A stretch of DNA of 64,000 bases from Nitzschia sp. pyKryTriq1 (GCA_956465555.1 OY101127.1:992001-1056000), one strand, 5' to 3'; positions 1-11,163 are shown, numbered from the stretch's first letter. Program-made: numbers and translations. Notes: generated from the letters alone by a model not told the origin.

Positions 1-321
1 ATCGTCCGAGGTATCGACCACCGGTGTAGACTCCGAGGCATTCGTGCCTCGGCTGTCAAAACTTGTTCTCGGCGATAATAAGAAATCATGAGCCCGACTG
101 TTTCGCGGAATACTCATGTTGCTTCGATAGGAACCTTGTGAAGAATCATTGCTTCGTTGAGACGAGGCAGCGCTAGTACGCCCACTGCCTTTCGAACCCA
201 AATATCGCTGCTGCTTCGAAGAACCTAACAACAACGACGAAGACGATGACAAGCCAAGATGCTGGTTCGACGCCGATCTTGAATGCAAAAGTCCGCAATG
301 TCTTGAGTAGATACCCGGCAT
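1..321 (-). CDS. N-terminal part of a serine-rich protein, cut by the left edge
   Basis: The reverse strand is open for exactly 107 codons from an ATG at 321-319 to the window edge, with no stop, so this is the 5' end of a gene that continues to the left. The translation starts MPGIYSRHCGLLHSRSASNQ and is very rich in Ser, Arg and Asn, with SxR and RSxS patches resembling phosphorylation sites. I see no signal peptide, membrane segment or recognisable domain in this part. Such a sequence usually forms a disordered N-terminal extension, and the functional domain probably lies outside the window. The function is unknown. That it is coding rests on the long open frame, the in-frame ATG and the protein-like composition. 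Confidence 0.6.
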   Translation of the reverse strand, partial: MPGIYSRHCGLLHSRSASNQHLGLSSSSSLLLGSSKQQRYLGSKGSGRTSAASSQRSNDSSQGSYRSNMSIPRNSRAHDFLLSPRTSFDSRGTNASESTPVVDTSDD

Positions 322-2005
322 GGTTGGTTTGTGTTGTCAACTGACTGTGATAGGAGAATGATTTTACAGAAGAACGATGGTTCGAATGGTGTTCAAAAGG
401 ATTCTGATGACAGTTGCATGAGAAACATCAACAATGATCATCGCACGGCCCAATAAGTAAGTGTGCGAATGGGAACCTGGCGACGATCTCTCGGCGATCT
501 GCCACTGCCACATCAGACAGAAGTTTGCGGCACGAATGGGAAGTTCGAGGATAATTTCGTCGGAGTAACACGAATAGTGAGCGATTGAAGACGTCATTAG
601 GTGATTTTGAGTCCCGCAATAAATAATGAATCACGTTCAGACATCATAATTTATTGCCCTCTCTCACAGATTCAATCTGGAATCACGCACTTTCGGCTTT
701 CGACCGTTTAGAAATAATTCTGGATCTAACCACTCCCACGAAACCTCCCCGTCTGTAGTACTGTAGTAGTTCTTGGTACCGCGACAAGCATCCGCCGCGA
801 TGAAGATACTGGTACTCTACTACCGTAGTCGGGTAGAGAGTACTGGTACCGGTAAATACTGTAGAATAATCATCATCCAGTTTGTTTGGAGTTACTGTAG
901 CAAGCATGGGCTCGAGTACGTACTCGTACAAGAAGTATTTTTAATGCAGGGTCACTGCTGGTAGTAGAATTACTACTTTACGACACAACATGTCCAACAT
1001 TCCTCCTTGCAAATAAATCGCTGCATTGGCTGACGATTGATGACGATGATGTTTTTCAACGGTTATTTCCTTACTAGTCTACAGTACAGTACTTTCACGA
1101 AGAAGAATGAATGATCATCATCCATCGACCACCACGACAGCAGTCCAGGACAATGAAAATACAGCTATTGGTATACCAGATACCCGGTATGGAGATAGTA
1201 CTGGATGGTAGCGCAGTACACAGTACCAACTGGTATGTTCTGTCCTCTATTCGGACGAAGAAGAATTATCAAGAACCATGATCATCTACTAACTGTCAAC
1301 GGTCCGCTGGTCTACTCCGTCCAGGGAAGACGAGGCAAGCAAGATTTGTTTTAATATCAAAGTATCATAGTAGGAGTAGGCCATGGTGTCTGTTGGTCAT
1401 TATTTTAGATAGTCGGCTATACTCCCATTCGCATTATCGTTGCACCACAGTAGTATCCGTACGAATACTTCTCCTCCTACTCCTCTCTACAGTTTTGTGG
1501 CGCATCAGCTAGCGGCTACGAAAATTCGCAATACCAATACTTGAAGGATATAAGAAGATCCATCCTCACATCTGCTATGGGTTATAGATAGGGTATGCGG
1601 CCGCCCCCCAACGTCGTGGGGGGTTAGAGAGTACGAGTAGCTCTAGAGTAGTCAATGCAGGTACGTACTCGTACTGTAGTACTGCTGGTGTACCGATATA
1701 GCAGTATTCGTTCCCAGGATGTCTCTTGTCTCTTGTGGTTCAACACACCTCGTCCTCCTCAACACTTCAACACTATAATACCGGTATTCATCGTAGAACA
1801 AGCAAGCCGTTTGATGGTAGACGGCAACTGAAAAAGGTGACTCCACAATCCACAGTGCCATTTCGTACACGGAACGGATAGTGCACTCAGCACTCCTCGC
1901 CCGTAGTAATGCCGTATCGATAAAACTGGGTGATATCATATCCATCAAATAATAAAGGAAAGAACCCCCCCCCCCCCCCCTCCGTCTATTTTCATTCATC
2001 GTCAT
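322..2005. other. Intergenic, no supported gene
   Basis: Only short overlapping frames are present, without domain-like content. The stretch holds GTAC-rich palindromes (for example TACCGGTA at 847-854 and 1779-1786) and a run of 16 C at 1965-1980. Confidence 0.6.
1965..1980. repeat. Poly-C tract (16 nt)
   Basis: An uninterrupted C16 run about 25 bases beyond the stop codon of the DoxX-like gene. Homopolymers of this length are prone to sequencing error, so the true length is uncertain. Confidence 0.9.
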
Positions 2006-2473
2006 CTAGTCCTCTTTGAGTCCTGCTCGCATGGAGTGGCCTCTCGACTCATAAGCCTTCTCCAATCCCCACAACCATGCCAGCAAGACAACCTGTGCCA
2101 CTCCCCGTAAGGCATGTTGCTTAGGCGTAAAATAAATGTCACCGAAAGGCGAGTTGTTGTACCACATGTTGATGTTGGCGGGTGTAATGGCCAGAGTAAG
2201 ATACCGGGTGAATTGAACCACCGATGTAGAAGGTTGCAATAGACAGGCTCCTGCTACACCCAATTCGATCCACCCGGAAACGGTCACAATGGCTGGATGC
2301 CAGGAAGGAAATGGCATACCTCGCATCATAGTAACGTAGGGATACGGTTGAGTCAGATGCATGGCGCCGCTGCTTCCAAAGAGCAATCCAATGGGAAGAC
2401 CCAGCCAATACAGCGGATCTTGCAGGAGAGCGAGCGGAGAACGCCAGTTTCCCGATACTACTGGATCCATCAT
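2006..2473 (-). CDS. DoxX-like small membrane protein
   Basis: A 155-residue single-exon protein starting at ATG 2473-2471 (MMDPVVSGNW). It has about four hydrophobic stretches: near residues 22-42, 65-85, 90-105 and 125-140. The pattern GWIELGVAG, then a hydrophobic segment, then TPANINMW matches the usual arrangement in the DoxX/DoxD membrane family, where a GxxEL helix is followed by a PANIxM-like turn. Length fits that family (about 120-170 residues). DoxX-type proteins are four-helix membrane proteins linked in bacteria to thiosulfate or redox metabolism; the role in diatoms is not established. The C-terminus is short and charged. The assignment comes from pattern recognition only. Confidence 0.65.
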   Translation of the reverse strand: MMDPVVSGNWRSPLALLQDPLYWLGLPIGLLFGSSGAMHLTQPYPYVTMMRGMPFPSWHPAIVTVSGWIELGVAGACLLQPSTSVVQFTRYLTLAITPANINMWYNNSPFGDIYFTPKQHALRGVAQVVLLAWLWGLEKAYESRGHSMRAGLKED

Positions 2474-2809
2474 CTTTTCTTTCTGTCTTTCTCTTGTTTG
2501 TCAGCACAAAGCTAGAACCAGCAATCAAGCAGAATGACTGCACCGTGCGTTGGTGAACAAGGCTACGAGTCGTCAATAAGAGCAGAAACAAAAAGTACCG
2601 TCAAGGTAGAGTACAGTAATATCGGTACTATAGCTATACCGGTATTATTATTGAAAGACGACATACTATTACCATAGCACGGCCGATAAAAAAAATAGTT
2701 AACAGCGCTGAGCGCTGTTTCGCTGCTTCTAATAGATAGATTTGGGGATAAACGAGGGGAGAAAACTGACGTTGACACATCTCCCGGAGGAGTCGTCTAC
2801 CGGTACGAG

Positions 2810-2935
2810 CGAGTACTGCGCGGCAATACAGTACCAGGTACACCGGTACCGGTATGACCGTTATCCTTGGTATGACCTGTACTGTACCGGTACCTTGGTA
2901 CGACGTACCGGTACGTGTACGGTACCTGCTTGGCG
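2810..2935. repeat. GTAC/CCGG palindrome cluster
   Basis: Repeated overlapping GGTACC, ACCGGT and GTAC units in about 120 bp. Nearly every unit is its own reverse complement, so the strand could fold into many alternative hairpins. Similar clusters recur at about 49545-49680, 51765-51860, 52210-52280, 53060-53260, 58540-58595 and 62755-62955. Confidence 0.75.
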
Positions 2936-3091
2936 GGAATGATGATGATGATGATTGATTCCGGATTCATTCTGTCATCTGTCAGTCGTCGGACGGGAGA
3001 AGATCGACATCAACGAGAACCCGTGTTGAAGATGCACTTATGTCGGAAGAGTCAAACACGGAGAGACCCGACGGATGAAGTGCAGACGATG

Positions 3092-3447
3092 AGAAACGGT
3101 TCGATAACGGAAACAAAATGCCAACTTGAAGTATACGGGCACTACTCGCGAACTCATCTAAATGAATTGATTGGTCCTAACGCGAGATGGGCGAAGTTCG
3201 GATTGATGTATGATTAGACAATGAGCGAGGTCGGATGGCATCCGACCGGGCGTATCAAACGAGTCATACAATATACTGGAGATTCACTCGGGACTTGAAT
3301 CTACTGATTTAATCGATTCGGATGCTATGATCAAGATATATGAACTAAACTGATTGTGATCTTGGAATACAAAAGTAAGACCGGATTGGAAACAAAGTAA
3401 GATCAGATCGACGATATGTGTTGGAGAGATATATGGGAAAGGAGATA
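3092..3447. repeat. Direct repeat copy 1 (retrotransposon-derived)
   Basis: 356 bp that recur at 3488-3829. By eye the copies are essentially identical except that copy 1 contains 15 bases (3300-3314) that copy 2 replaces with one G. The 40-bp spacer holds the end of a copia integrase motif. Near identity suggests a recent duplication or two recent insertions. Confidence 0.9.
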
Positions 3448-3449
3448 GA

Positions 3450-3600
3450 GACACACCGCAACAGAATGGACAGGTTGAACGGACCATAGAAACGGTTCGA
3501 TAACGGAAACAAAATGCCAACTTGAAGTATACGGGCACTACTCGCGAACTCATCTAAATGAATTGATTGGTCCTAACGCGAGATGGGCGAAGTTCGGATT
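3450..3600 (+). mobile_element. Ty1/copia retrotransposon integrase remnant
   Basis: From 3453 the plus strand reads TPQQNGQVERTIETVR and then a stop at about 3501. The PQQNGxxER motif is a hallmark near the end of the integrase catalytic core in Ty1/copia pol, where the Glu is the third residue of the D,D-35-E triad. The preceding and following frames are closed by stops and frameshifts, so this is a dead fragment and not a gene. It sits at the junction between the two direct repeats, which probably belong to the same element. No LTRs, primer-binding site or reverse transcriptase were recognised. Confidence 0.7.
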
Positions 3601-3829
3601 GATGTATGATTAGACAATGAGCGAGGTCGGATGGCATCCGACCGGGCGTATCAAACGAGTCATACAATATACTGGAGATTCACTCGGGACTTGAAGGATT
3701 CGGATGCTATGATCAAGATATATGAACTAAACTGATTGTGATCTTGGAATACAAAAGTAAGACCGGATTGGAAACAAAGTAAGATCAGATCGACGATATG
3801 TGTTGGAGAGATATATGGGAAAGGAGATA
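3488..3829. repeat. Direct repeat copy 2 (retrotransposon-derived)
   Basis: 342 bp, partner of 3092-3447 in the same orientation, offset 396 bp before and 382 bp after the internal 14-bp length difference. Confidence 0.9.
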
Positions 3830-4245
3830 AAGTGAACTGAAGATCTATGACAAGTTAGTCTTGGATGATCTTATTCTATTCGTGAAGTCAGGATGAAACG
3901 ACAAAAGGTAGAATAGAATTAATTTACTTTAGCTCACAATTCGAAAAGGGATATACTGACGAGCGTATTCTGGATTGTGCCTGCTGTATTTGATCACACA
4001 GTAGTAGTAACAAGTATAAGTATATCTGAGCGGAGATATTGAGTTGAGACACGTGACGAGTCACGAGTGGTATCAAAACTTTAACAAACCCGCACCGCAT
4101 CAAAAAATAATCTTCTTTTTCAATGAGATGGAGATCAATATTACCGGTATTAGAGAGGACACAAACAAATAATCGTACAGCAGCATTATATATGTCCACG
4201 AGGAAGAGTATTCTCGAATCGCATCACTTCAGGATTACATCCACG

Positions 4246-7038
4246 ATGCGAGGGCTTCGAATGTGCTGTCAGCAGTTGTTGATTGTTGTGTCGATCGGCC
4301 CGTTGCTGGTGCGAGCCTTTCCACTCCCATCCAACAAGTTGCCCGCGCCTATGAGTGTCGCCCACCAGGTCGTTTCGGACGCGTCTCCCACCGTGCTATT
4401 TGGTGTCGTGGAACCGAATGTCGAAGAGAGACAGGTATCATACTTCGGCAGTTCCTCGACTATTGTGCAAGTCGGGGATTGTGTTGGCAGTGGATCTTAT
4501 GGAACTGTTCATTTTCTAGAAATCGCCGCCGACAAGATGACACAAGAAGAGACCGTGACGTCCTTTATCGGCAAACGGCCCTGGTCCGAGCAAGAGCTTC
4601 GCGAAAAATCGGCCGAGAGTAGCGACGAGGAATCGTCCAAGCAGCAGCAGCAGCAGAAGAAGAAGAAGGATTTCAAAGAACGGGCAGCTCGATGTCGGTA
4701 TTATTGGGAGGTCGAAGAACATTGCTTCTCGAAGCTGCCGCCTCACCCGCAACTACCACACTACTATGGGACCATTTCAAGTCAAGGCGAAACCCCTACT
4801 GATTGGATGGTCTTTGGAATTGTCGGAGAATCATCGTCCAAGACAAACGGCCAAACCCCTATGCCAGCTTTATCCTTGAGTGATTTGATGAAACTCGATC
4901 TACAGAAGCAAGAAGACGCGCAACAGGGTGAGGCATCCGAGTTTTCGCAGTTGCGTCATATTGGAGACCGATTGCAATGTTCGACAGATGCAGAAACGCT
5001 CGACAAATTTTTGGATTCCATCCTGAATGTATTGGCCCACATACACTCCAACCAGATTGTCCATCGAGATATCAAACCATCCAACCTGCTAGTTCACAAT
5101 GGCAGTCTACTGTTGCTGGACTTTGGTTCGGCCGCGGATCTTGAGCCTGACAAAAAGAAAGGAGCTAGCTTTTTCGGTGAGGGTACGCGGTACTGGGGAC
5201 TAGAGGACGGAAGTCGAGTCGCCGTCTCTCCAATTTATTGCGCCCCTGAAATATTTGTGGATAAACACAATGCGCCTTTGGCATTTGATTTATTTTCCTC
5301 GGCACTATTATTTTGCCAATTGCTGTTTGGTTATCTCGAAGAACGAGTCGATGCTGGCTTCCATCAGCAACTGCAAGATGCAGACTGGAATTTGAATACT
5401 TGGTTGTCCAATGAACTTGGGAGCAAACTCCGACCAGATGGATTGGACCGGGCCTTGGAATACCTGGAAGAACGACCGGGGCTGTGGACATTGTTGCAAC
5501 GTTTGCTACAAGAAGACCCCACGCAACGGCCAACCGCATTGGGGGCCCAAACTCGACTTCAATCAATTCTACAAGAAGCTCGTGATCTCAAGAATCATGA
5601 CGATTTCGATAAACATGCACTACTGGAAAAGGCTGATGGACCTTTCTTTGCCATGGTTATTGAGTCCATGGAGATATGCGAATTACCAACAGTCAGTCGG
5701 CCCTTGCATTTTGTGGCTACCTTTTCCAGAAGCAAACCTTTGGGATTGGTCTTTTCGGAAGTGGATAGCGACGATGAAATCGATGCGAGTAGTAGCAACA
5801 ACGCGGAATCTTTTCTGTGGTCGGAGGCAACCAAGGATGCCGTGCCAGGAGAAGTTTTCGTCAAGGAGATTGTACCGAATGGACAAGCCTCTGAATTGGG
5901 TATTTTTGAAATCGGGGATCGCTTGCAAGGAATTGGAGAATTGACCTTCACCGCCGGTGGATTCGAAAAGGCGGTAGAGATGTTGCAAGATCAGCCTCGG
6001 TCGGCCAAAAATGTCAAGTTACATTTTGATCGGATCCGCGTGAGAGAAAACCAAGCAATTCCCATGATTCCATCTACGCAGGCAGAGATCACTATTGTCG
6101 ATCAGGGTGTCTGGTCTTCCAAGGGACGAAGGCAAACGCAAGAAGATGCTTTCGGTGAGTAAATAACATGACAGGAAGACGTCAAAGCTTGCATTTTTTC
6201 TTTCTTTTGTGGCACTGACAGACTTTTATTTTCAGTGCTTCACGAGATCCACGATACCAAAGATCGATCGATTCTAGTACTTGGAGTGATGGACGGGCAC
6301 GGGGGAACGTCAGCTTCGACAAAAGTATCAACGGAACTTCCAAGTATTCTTTCGAAGCAGATTGTGGTGAATCGTAGTCCGCTCGATGAAGCCCTTTTGA
6401 ACTCGTGGAATGTTATTTGTCGATCATATCAGCAGCAATGCAGTGACGTAGAGCTGTGCGTCGCGGACTATGATGCTCTAGAAGGTGTATTGAATGCAAA
6501 TACTGGATCTGAAGGCTTAATTGCTGGAACGACAGCATCGATGATGGCCCTCGATGAGACGAATGGAGAGCTCGTGGCTCTCAATTGTGGGGATAGCAGA
6601 AGTATGGTCATCACGCCCGAAGGCAAGGTCCAGCTTGTCACCCAAGATCACACACCCGAGACAGAGGGAGAACGGCTGATGCAGGGCGTCTCGGCTGGTC
6701 TTGACTATTCGCTACCACAATGCCAGTTTTCCAAGTGGACCATTTCCGCGGGAAAATACGAATATGCAGTGGGACGCTCTTTGGAAGGACCGTTTGTCAC
6801 CTCGAGAGGCATAGTGAGCGACGCTGATATATCAAAAACTTCAATAGGCCCGGGTGAAACTCTGGTTTCTGCCACTGATGGTCTTTGGGAAGTGATGGAC
6901 TCGGACGAGGTTGCTTTGGATCTCTTCAAGATGCGTAAGCAGGGTCTTAATGCGAGAGACGCTGCTCGAAACCTGTGCTCTATGGCTTTCAAAAAGGGTA
7001 CTGCAGACAATGTTAGCGTTGTTGTGGTCTACGTATAA
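4246..7038 (+). CDS. Signal-peptide-bearing Ser/Thr kinase - PDZ - PP2C phosphatase fusion
   Basis: Two exons, 4246-6154 and 6236-7038, give 903 residues; the 81-bp intron has GTGAGT and TTTTCAG ends, and the join restores the PP2C motif QEDAF|VLHE. I chose ATG 4246 over an in-frame ATG at 4123 because it begins a clean signal peptide, MRGLRMCCQQLLIVVSIGPL, followed by VRAFPLP, which resembles the diatom plastid ASAFAP cleavage motif. Kinase domain: glycine loop GSGSYGTVH near residue 80, HRDIKPSN from 273, DFG at 292, then YCAPEIF. PDZ domain: about 498-596, with the carboxylate loop LGLVF and a domain-typical VPNGQASELGIFEIGDRL. PP2C domain: about 620-903, with VMDGHGG, GDSRS, ATDGLW and ADNVSV, so the metal-binding aspartates are present. 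Both enzymes look intact. Plastid location and reciprocal regulation are inferences. Confidence 0.88.
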
Positions 7039-7252
7039 TTTGTGAAAGTTGCAGGAGCACTGCGTGCTAGAATAGCTGCTAGGCGGGGCATGATTGGCTT
7101 CGTGGCCCAAGCCATGACGGCCGGCACCATCGATGCTCAACTTTGCTGTCCGTTGGTACACATACCATAATATGATATGCTCATTATATCATTAGTAACG
7201 AAAGTTTCTTCTAGTTCTTCCTTGGCTCACTTTATTTCTTCCTATTTATCCG

Positions 7253-8534
7253 CTATAAACTTCCCTGCGGCTCACTGCAATTTCGCCAATCGAGAGAGGC
7301 CGCCGACGTCACTGCCAGGGCTTCTAAAGTAATGCTTTGATCTATCAGAAAGGGACATTGTTGATTCTGTGATTGATACAGCGTAACAGCACAGGTCATG
7401 ACGGGATCGCGTCCAAACATGGCAATCCCGTTCAGATATATCCCCCACATCATGCACATAGTCAAACGAGACCACCAATTGTTGGCATTTGCATGCATAC
7501 CTAACGTCCATGCATAGTACCAATGATGAAGATGGAAAAATGAATTGGATGCGTAAGGCATCAAAAATATGGAGAATCCCAGAGCAAGCTCTAGAAGCTT
7601 CTGCAGTACGGACTGCCGGCGAGCGGCGTAAACCAAATGGGCGACTACCAATCCCACGATCGTTGGTAAGGCTCCAAAAATAAGAACGGCCCAAAACTGC
7701 CAGGTCCACGTGCAGTGCATCTCATAGGCTGTTAGAGAATGGTGTAGTGAATCGGAATTCGATGCCAGCAGGGAGAGAGTGATGGCCGCTCCGATGCTCG
7801 GAACCATCCAGCTGAAGGAATCGATGGACGGCGTTTCATAGAGACGACCCACCACAAAGAAAACGACCATGTCCAATACGATATGATTCCCATCAAATAA
7901 CACCATTTCACGTAAACTATAGGACTCGTCATGGTCCGCATTCTTAGTACGATAAAGAGATCCAAAGGTGAGATTCTGCCAGCCTCACATCGTAATCAAT
8001 CAATTCTTCAAAGAAGCCACTTCATCTGCTACCACCACTCACCGTGTAAATAGCGTAGTAATGTACCAAGAGGATACTCAAGACAGATACCAGGAAGAAT
8101 TTGAACAGTTTCACTCCTTGTACGTCCAAGAGAATTTGGTTCTTTCCGATTTTCCAAGGCCCTTCTGGTAACCAATGTTGGTTCCACAGGCCTTGGTGCT
8201 CGAATTGTTTTTGTTCTGGGTTGTTGTTCCGCCACCGCCTGCTTTTGTTTTCAACAGGAGGAGCGACTTTCTGTTCGTTCTCCAAGGAAGAATCATCATC
8301 ACCAGTGCCACCAAAGAGAAGAGAAAGATGCTCTTCCGTCTCGTACAGACCATCACTACGACTCGTATCGCTTGCATCGGTGTCAAAGACCGAAACGTCT
8401 GCTGTTATTGTGGTTGTGTCTGTTGTTGTTGACACCACACTCAGCCTACCTCCACCGCTGCTTTCCTCCTCGCTCGGTGTCAACCATCTCCAATATCGAT
8501 GAACTGGGCTACTGCTTTTACTTCGTAGTACCAT
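7253..8534 (-). CDS. Conserved multi-pass membrane protein of unknown function
   Basis: Two exons on the reverse strand, 8534-8043 and 7975-7253, separated by a 67-bp intron (GTGAGT...GGCAG). The join gives YYAIYT|NLTFGS and a 404-residue protein. The first 110 residues are acidic, Ser/Thr-rich and probably cytosolic. A first membrane segment near residue 145 (FFLVSVLSILLVHYYAI) is followed by at least five more, including VVFFVVGRLY, FWAVLIFGALPTIVGLVV and FSIFLMPYA. A histidine-rich turn FHLHHWYYAW and a later NGIAMFGRDPV are the most motif-like parts and recall uncharacterised protist membrane proteins. I do not recognise a named family. It is convergent with the kinase-PP2C gene, whose stop lies 214 bp away. 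Confidence 0.75.
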
Positions 8535-9504
8535 GCTTGTTTGTTGGTACGCAATAGCGTATACTCAATTGGATTGGAATGCTGTTATCTTTTCTCTACC
8601 GGTACAGTCGGTAGTAACATTACTGTACTGTAGGTGTCGAGAGCGACGCGAGTAATAGCGAAATCGAGAATGGCGATCACCCAATCTCTTTGGCAGAATT
8701 TGAATGTCGCGTCGCCTAGCTTGCATTGATGCGACTAGCTAGAGGAATCTCTGGATTCTTCATAAGGAGATTCGCTAGCCACAGCATATCATACAGCACG
8801 CATTACACGTACTGGTACCGGTACATACGTAAAGTCATGTGCCTCTACGCGGTACGAACCAGTCTGGCGCGAGACAAGCGAGAAACGCCATTGGGTCACA
8901 TCCGATTTGGAACGGAAAATACATTTTTCCGACCAATAATCAAAAATAATAAATGAAAGCTGGTCTCAAAAATACGATTATTGACCAATTCGAAACTACT
9001 GTCTGTGCGTGTACCGTTTCGGTGGGAGTTTTCATCCGAAGGCGTGTTTTCGGCGCGCCAAACGGTATGATGTCTACCGGCGGTACGTGCGTCTGGTGAT
9101 GCGGTGCTGCATGCCGGTAGTAGTAACCGATAGAGCGCAGTCCTTGATACCGGTACATACGTTCTTCAGCAGGGAATTCCGAGATTGATCAAGGATTGAG
9201 GATTTTTATACCGGTAGTTGACAACCGCCGTCATTGTATACCTCTATTCGGATCTGCTAAACAAAAGAGAGATGACGGTGACGATGACGTCCAGCAGAGT
9301 CAACCAACATTATTGTTGAAGTCTTTTATGAATTGGTGGGATTTCTTCTTGCTATGCAGCGACCACAGCAAGAGTGATCACAACGAGCTTGTGTGACCCG
9401 AAAGCTGACCGAACAAAGTTGCCAGTACTTGCACTTGCTAAAGGCTTGGTCTTTTGCTCAAACTTTCTTGTGTGGTAGTCGCAAGATATCAACAAGATAT
9501 CAAC
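8535..9504. other. Intergenic, no supported gene
   Basis: A divergent promoter region between the membrane protein and the methyltransferase gene. It holds TACCGGTA at 8597-8604, 9148-9155 and 9209-9216. Only short frames without domain content are seen. Confidence 0.55.
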
Positions 9505-11163
9505 ATGCCAATATATTACTACAGAGCAGCTATTATTAGCCTCCATTGGAGGTGGACTCGAATGGTCGCCAGCGCCTTCATCGCTCTATCATCTTTGTTC
9601 TGCCACAGTCTTCTCGTCACAGGCCTGATGACAAACGGGGCTCTCGGCCATCACGGATATTTATCTTTTCGAGCATATCTACCCCCCACAAATTCAAATT
9701 TTCGACCCTTGTTGCTGGAACAGATCGAAAAGCTTCCCAATCATTCGTGCTCGAAAATACAGGACAGATACATAGAATTCGCATTGGCGACGAGCCCTGA
9801 CGCCCACCACCTATCTCCTTCCTCTATCTGCTCATTGCACACTTTACCCGCTACAAAGGTGACTATTCTGCTCCCACTTCGCTTCTCAAAGGAACACGGT
9901 GCTACTACTCTGATATTCCGAAATCCTGAAAGCGAGCATGAAGATGATGCAGATGTCAGTATCACCAATAATGGCATTGGAGAGAAAATGGAAAGTTTGC
10001 TGGAGACTTGGAGCGCACTTGGTGGAAATCGTCGTCCGGTATCAGATGATTCGCTCACAAGCTTTTCAGTGACTCCTGTCTTACCTTCGTCAACTTCAAA
10101 CCGGAGGGGGAAAAAGAGATTGGAGAAAGGAGGTGGCATTAGTTGTGCCCTACCTACTAATACTAATACATCGAGTAGGTCTGAAGCATCCCACGTGGCA
10201 GCGGCACTCCGAACACAACTAGCCAGTCATTTCGGGTGGGTACCATCCGCCATGATGAGTTCCAATAATGCGGATTTAGCTTTTCAACTATCCCACGACG
10301 ACGACGACGACGACGACAAAGAAACAACAACAACAACAACAACAACAAACGATTCCTGGAATTTGGAACTATTGGTTTTGGCTCGAATATTTCCATTGCC
10401 GACGAAGAATCAAAGAAGAACAAGCAGCAGGATCAAACGGCTTGAGTCCTTCGTCGTGGCAAAAACGGCCAACATTCAACCAGACGATATTGTATTGGAT
10501 CCTCGATGTCAAAGAGGAACCATTTTGATTGAAGCCGCCAAGTATTGGCCCCTCGCTTCGAAGTTTATTGGAGTGGACTCCGACATTGGTCATTTGGAAC
10601 ACGCTCGAATGAATGCCGATTCGACTTTGACATGCCTGGAGCTAAGGCATGTTGTAGTACCCAATGTGCATCACTACTTGCCAATCGAAGCTTCGTCGGT
10701 GGATAAAATTGTCAGTTGCATGCCGTTTGGAAAATCCATGGAGCATTATACATCCCTGCTGAAAGTGTGGGCGATTCTTCTGAAACCCGGTGGTCAAATG
10801 ACACTGGTGGTGGATCAAAGGTCACTGGACTCGCTCACTGAAGGAATCCGTCGCATGCCATCATCCGAATTGAATATGTTGCTATTTCTATCGTTTGTGC
10901 GGAAGCCGTCGATTGAATGGGGAAATGAACGAGCGACCATTGTCCAAGTGTTAAAAGTGACCAATCGTGGCGGCGATGGACAACCAACAACTCACCATGG
11001 TATCATGGAGTGGGAAAGGGGAAAGCCTGAACATCAAAGTTTCTCTGATTTCTGGGCATCGACTCGCCTCAAGCACATACCATCGTTGATACACAGTGAT
11101 CGTGCACAACGTGCCGGGCAAACCAACTATATCGTACTCTCGAACCAAAAAGTGTATAGATGA
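9505..11163 (+). CDS. THUMPD/Trm11-like RNA guanine methyltransferase
   Basis: Single exon. ATG 9505 gives 552 residues; ATG 9562 (MVASAFIALSSLFC) gives 533 and begins with a hydrophobic leader. The C-terminal part is a Rossmann methyltransferase: motif I-like VLDPRCQRGTILIEAA from about residue 331, the acidic loop FIGVDSD, and DKIVSCMPFGKSM around 404, followed by LLKPGGQMTLVV. The order VLDPxCxxGTxxIE then PFGK is that of the THUMPD2/THUMPD3/Trm11 group, which methylates guanine N2 in tRNA or U6 RNA. The usual DLPFG is here SCMPFG. The middle carries low-complexity Asp and Thr runs (10287-10350) and no clear THUMP domain could be read. Substrate and location are not determined by the sequence. 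Confidence 0.7.
   Translation: MPIYYYRAAIISLHWRWTRMVASAFIALSSLFCHSLLVTGLMTNGALGHHGYLSFRAYLPPTNSNFRPLLLEQIEKLPNHSCSKIQDRYIEFALATSPDAHHLSPSSICSLHTLPATKVTILLPLRFSKEHGATTLIFRNPESEHEDDADVSITNNGIGEKMESLLETWSALGGNRRPVSDDSLTSFSVTPVLPSSTSNRRGKKRLEKGGGISCALPTNTNTSSRSEASHVAAALRTQLASHFGWVPSAMMSSNNADLAFQLSHDDDDDDDKETTTTTTTTNDSWNLELLVLARIFPLPTKNQRRTSSRIKRLESFVVAKTANIQPDDIVLDPRCQRGTILIEAAKYWPLASKFIGVDSDIGHLEHARMNADSTLTCLELRHVVVPNVHHYLPIEASSVDKIVSCMPFGKSMEHYTSLLKVWAILLKPGGQMTLVVDQRSLDSLTEGIRRMPSSELNMLLFLSFVRKPSIEWGNERATIVQVLKVTNRGGDGQPTTHHGIMEWERGKPEHQSFSDFWASTRLKHIPSLIHSDRAQRAGQTNYIVLSNQKVYR

Larger units (their letters stand above)
2474..4245. other. Intergenic with retrotransposon remains and a palindrome cluster
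   Basis: Between the DoxX-like gene and the kinase-PP2C gene. A dense GTAC/CCGG palindrome cluster lies at about 2810-2935, followed by Ty1/copia remains (described separately). 3830-4245 is AT-richer and carries TACCGGTA at 4142-4149, about 100 bp before the next start codon. Confidence 0.6.

Noticed and set aside
2915-3217. 100-codon plus frame in the copia remnant
   Set aside because: No integrase, protease or reverse transcriptase motifs in this frame; it ends inside the direct repeat and is best seen as part of a dead element.
4123-4245. Upstream in-frame ATG of the kinase-PP2C gene
   Set aside because: The 41 extra residues would bury the clear signal peptide that starts at 4246.
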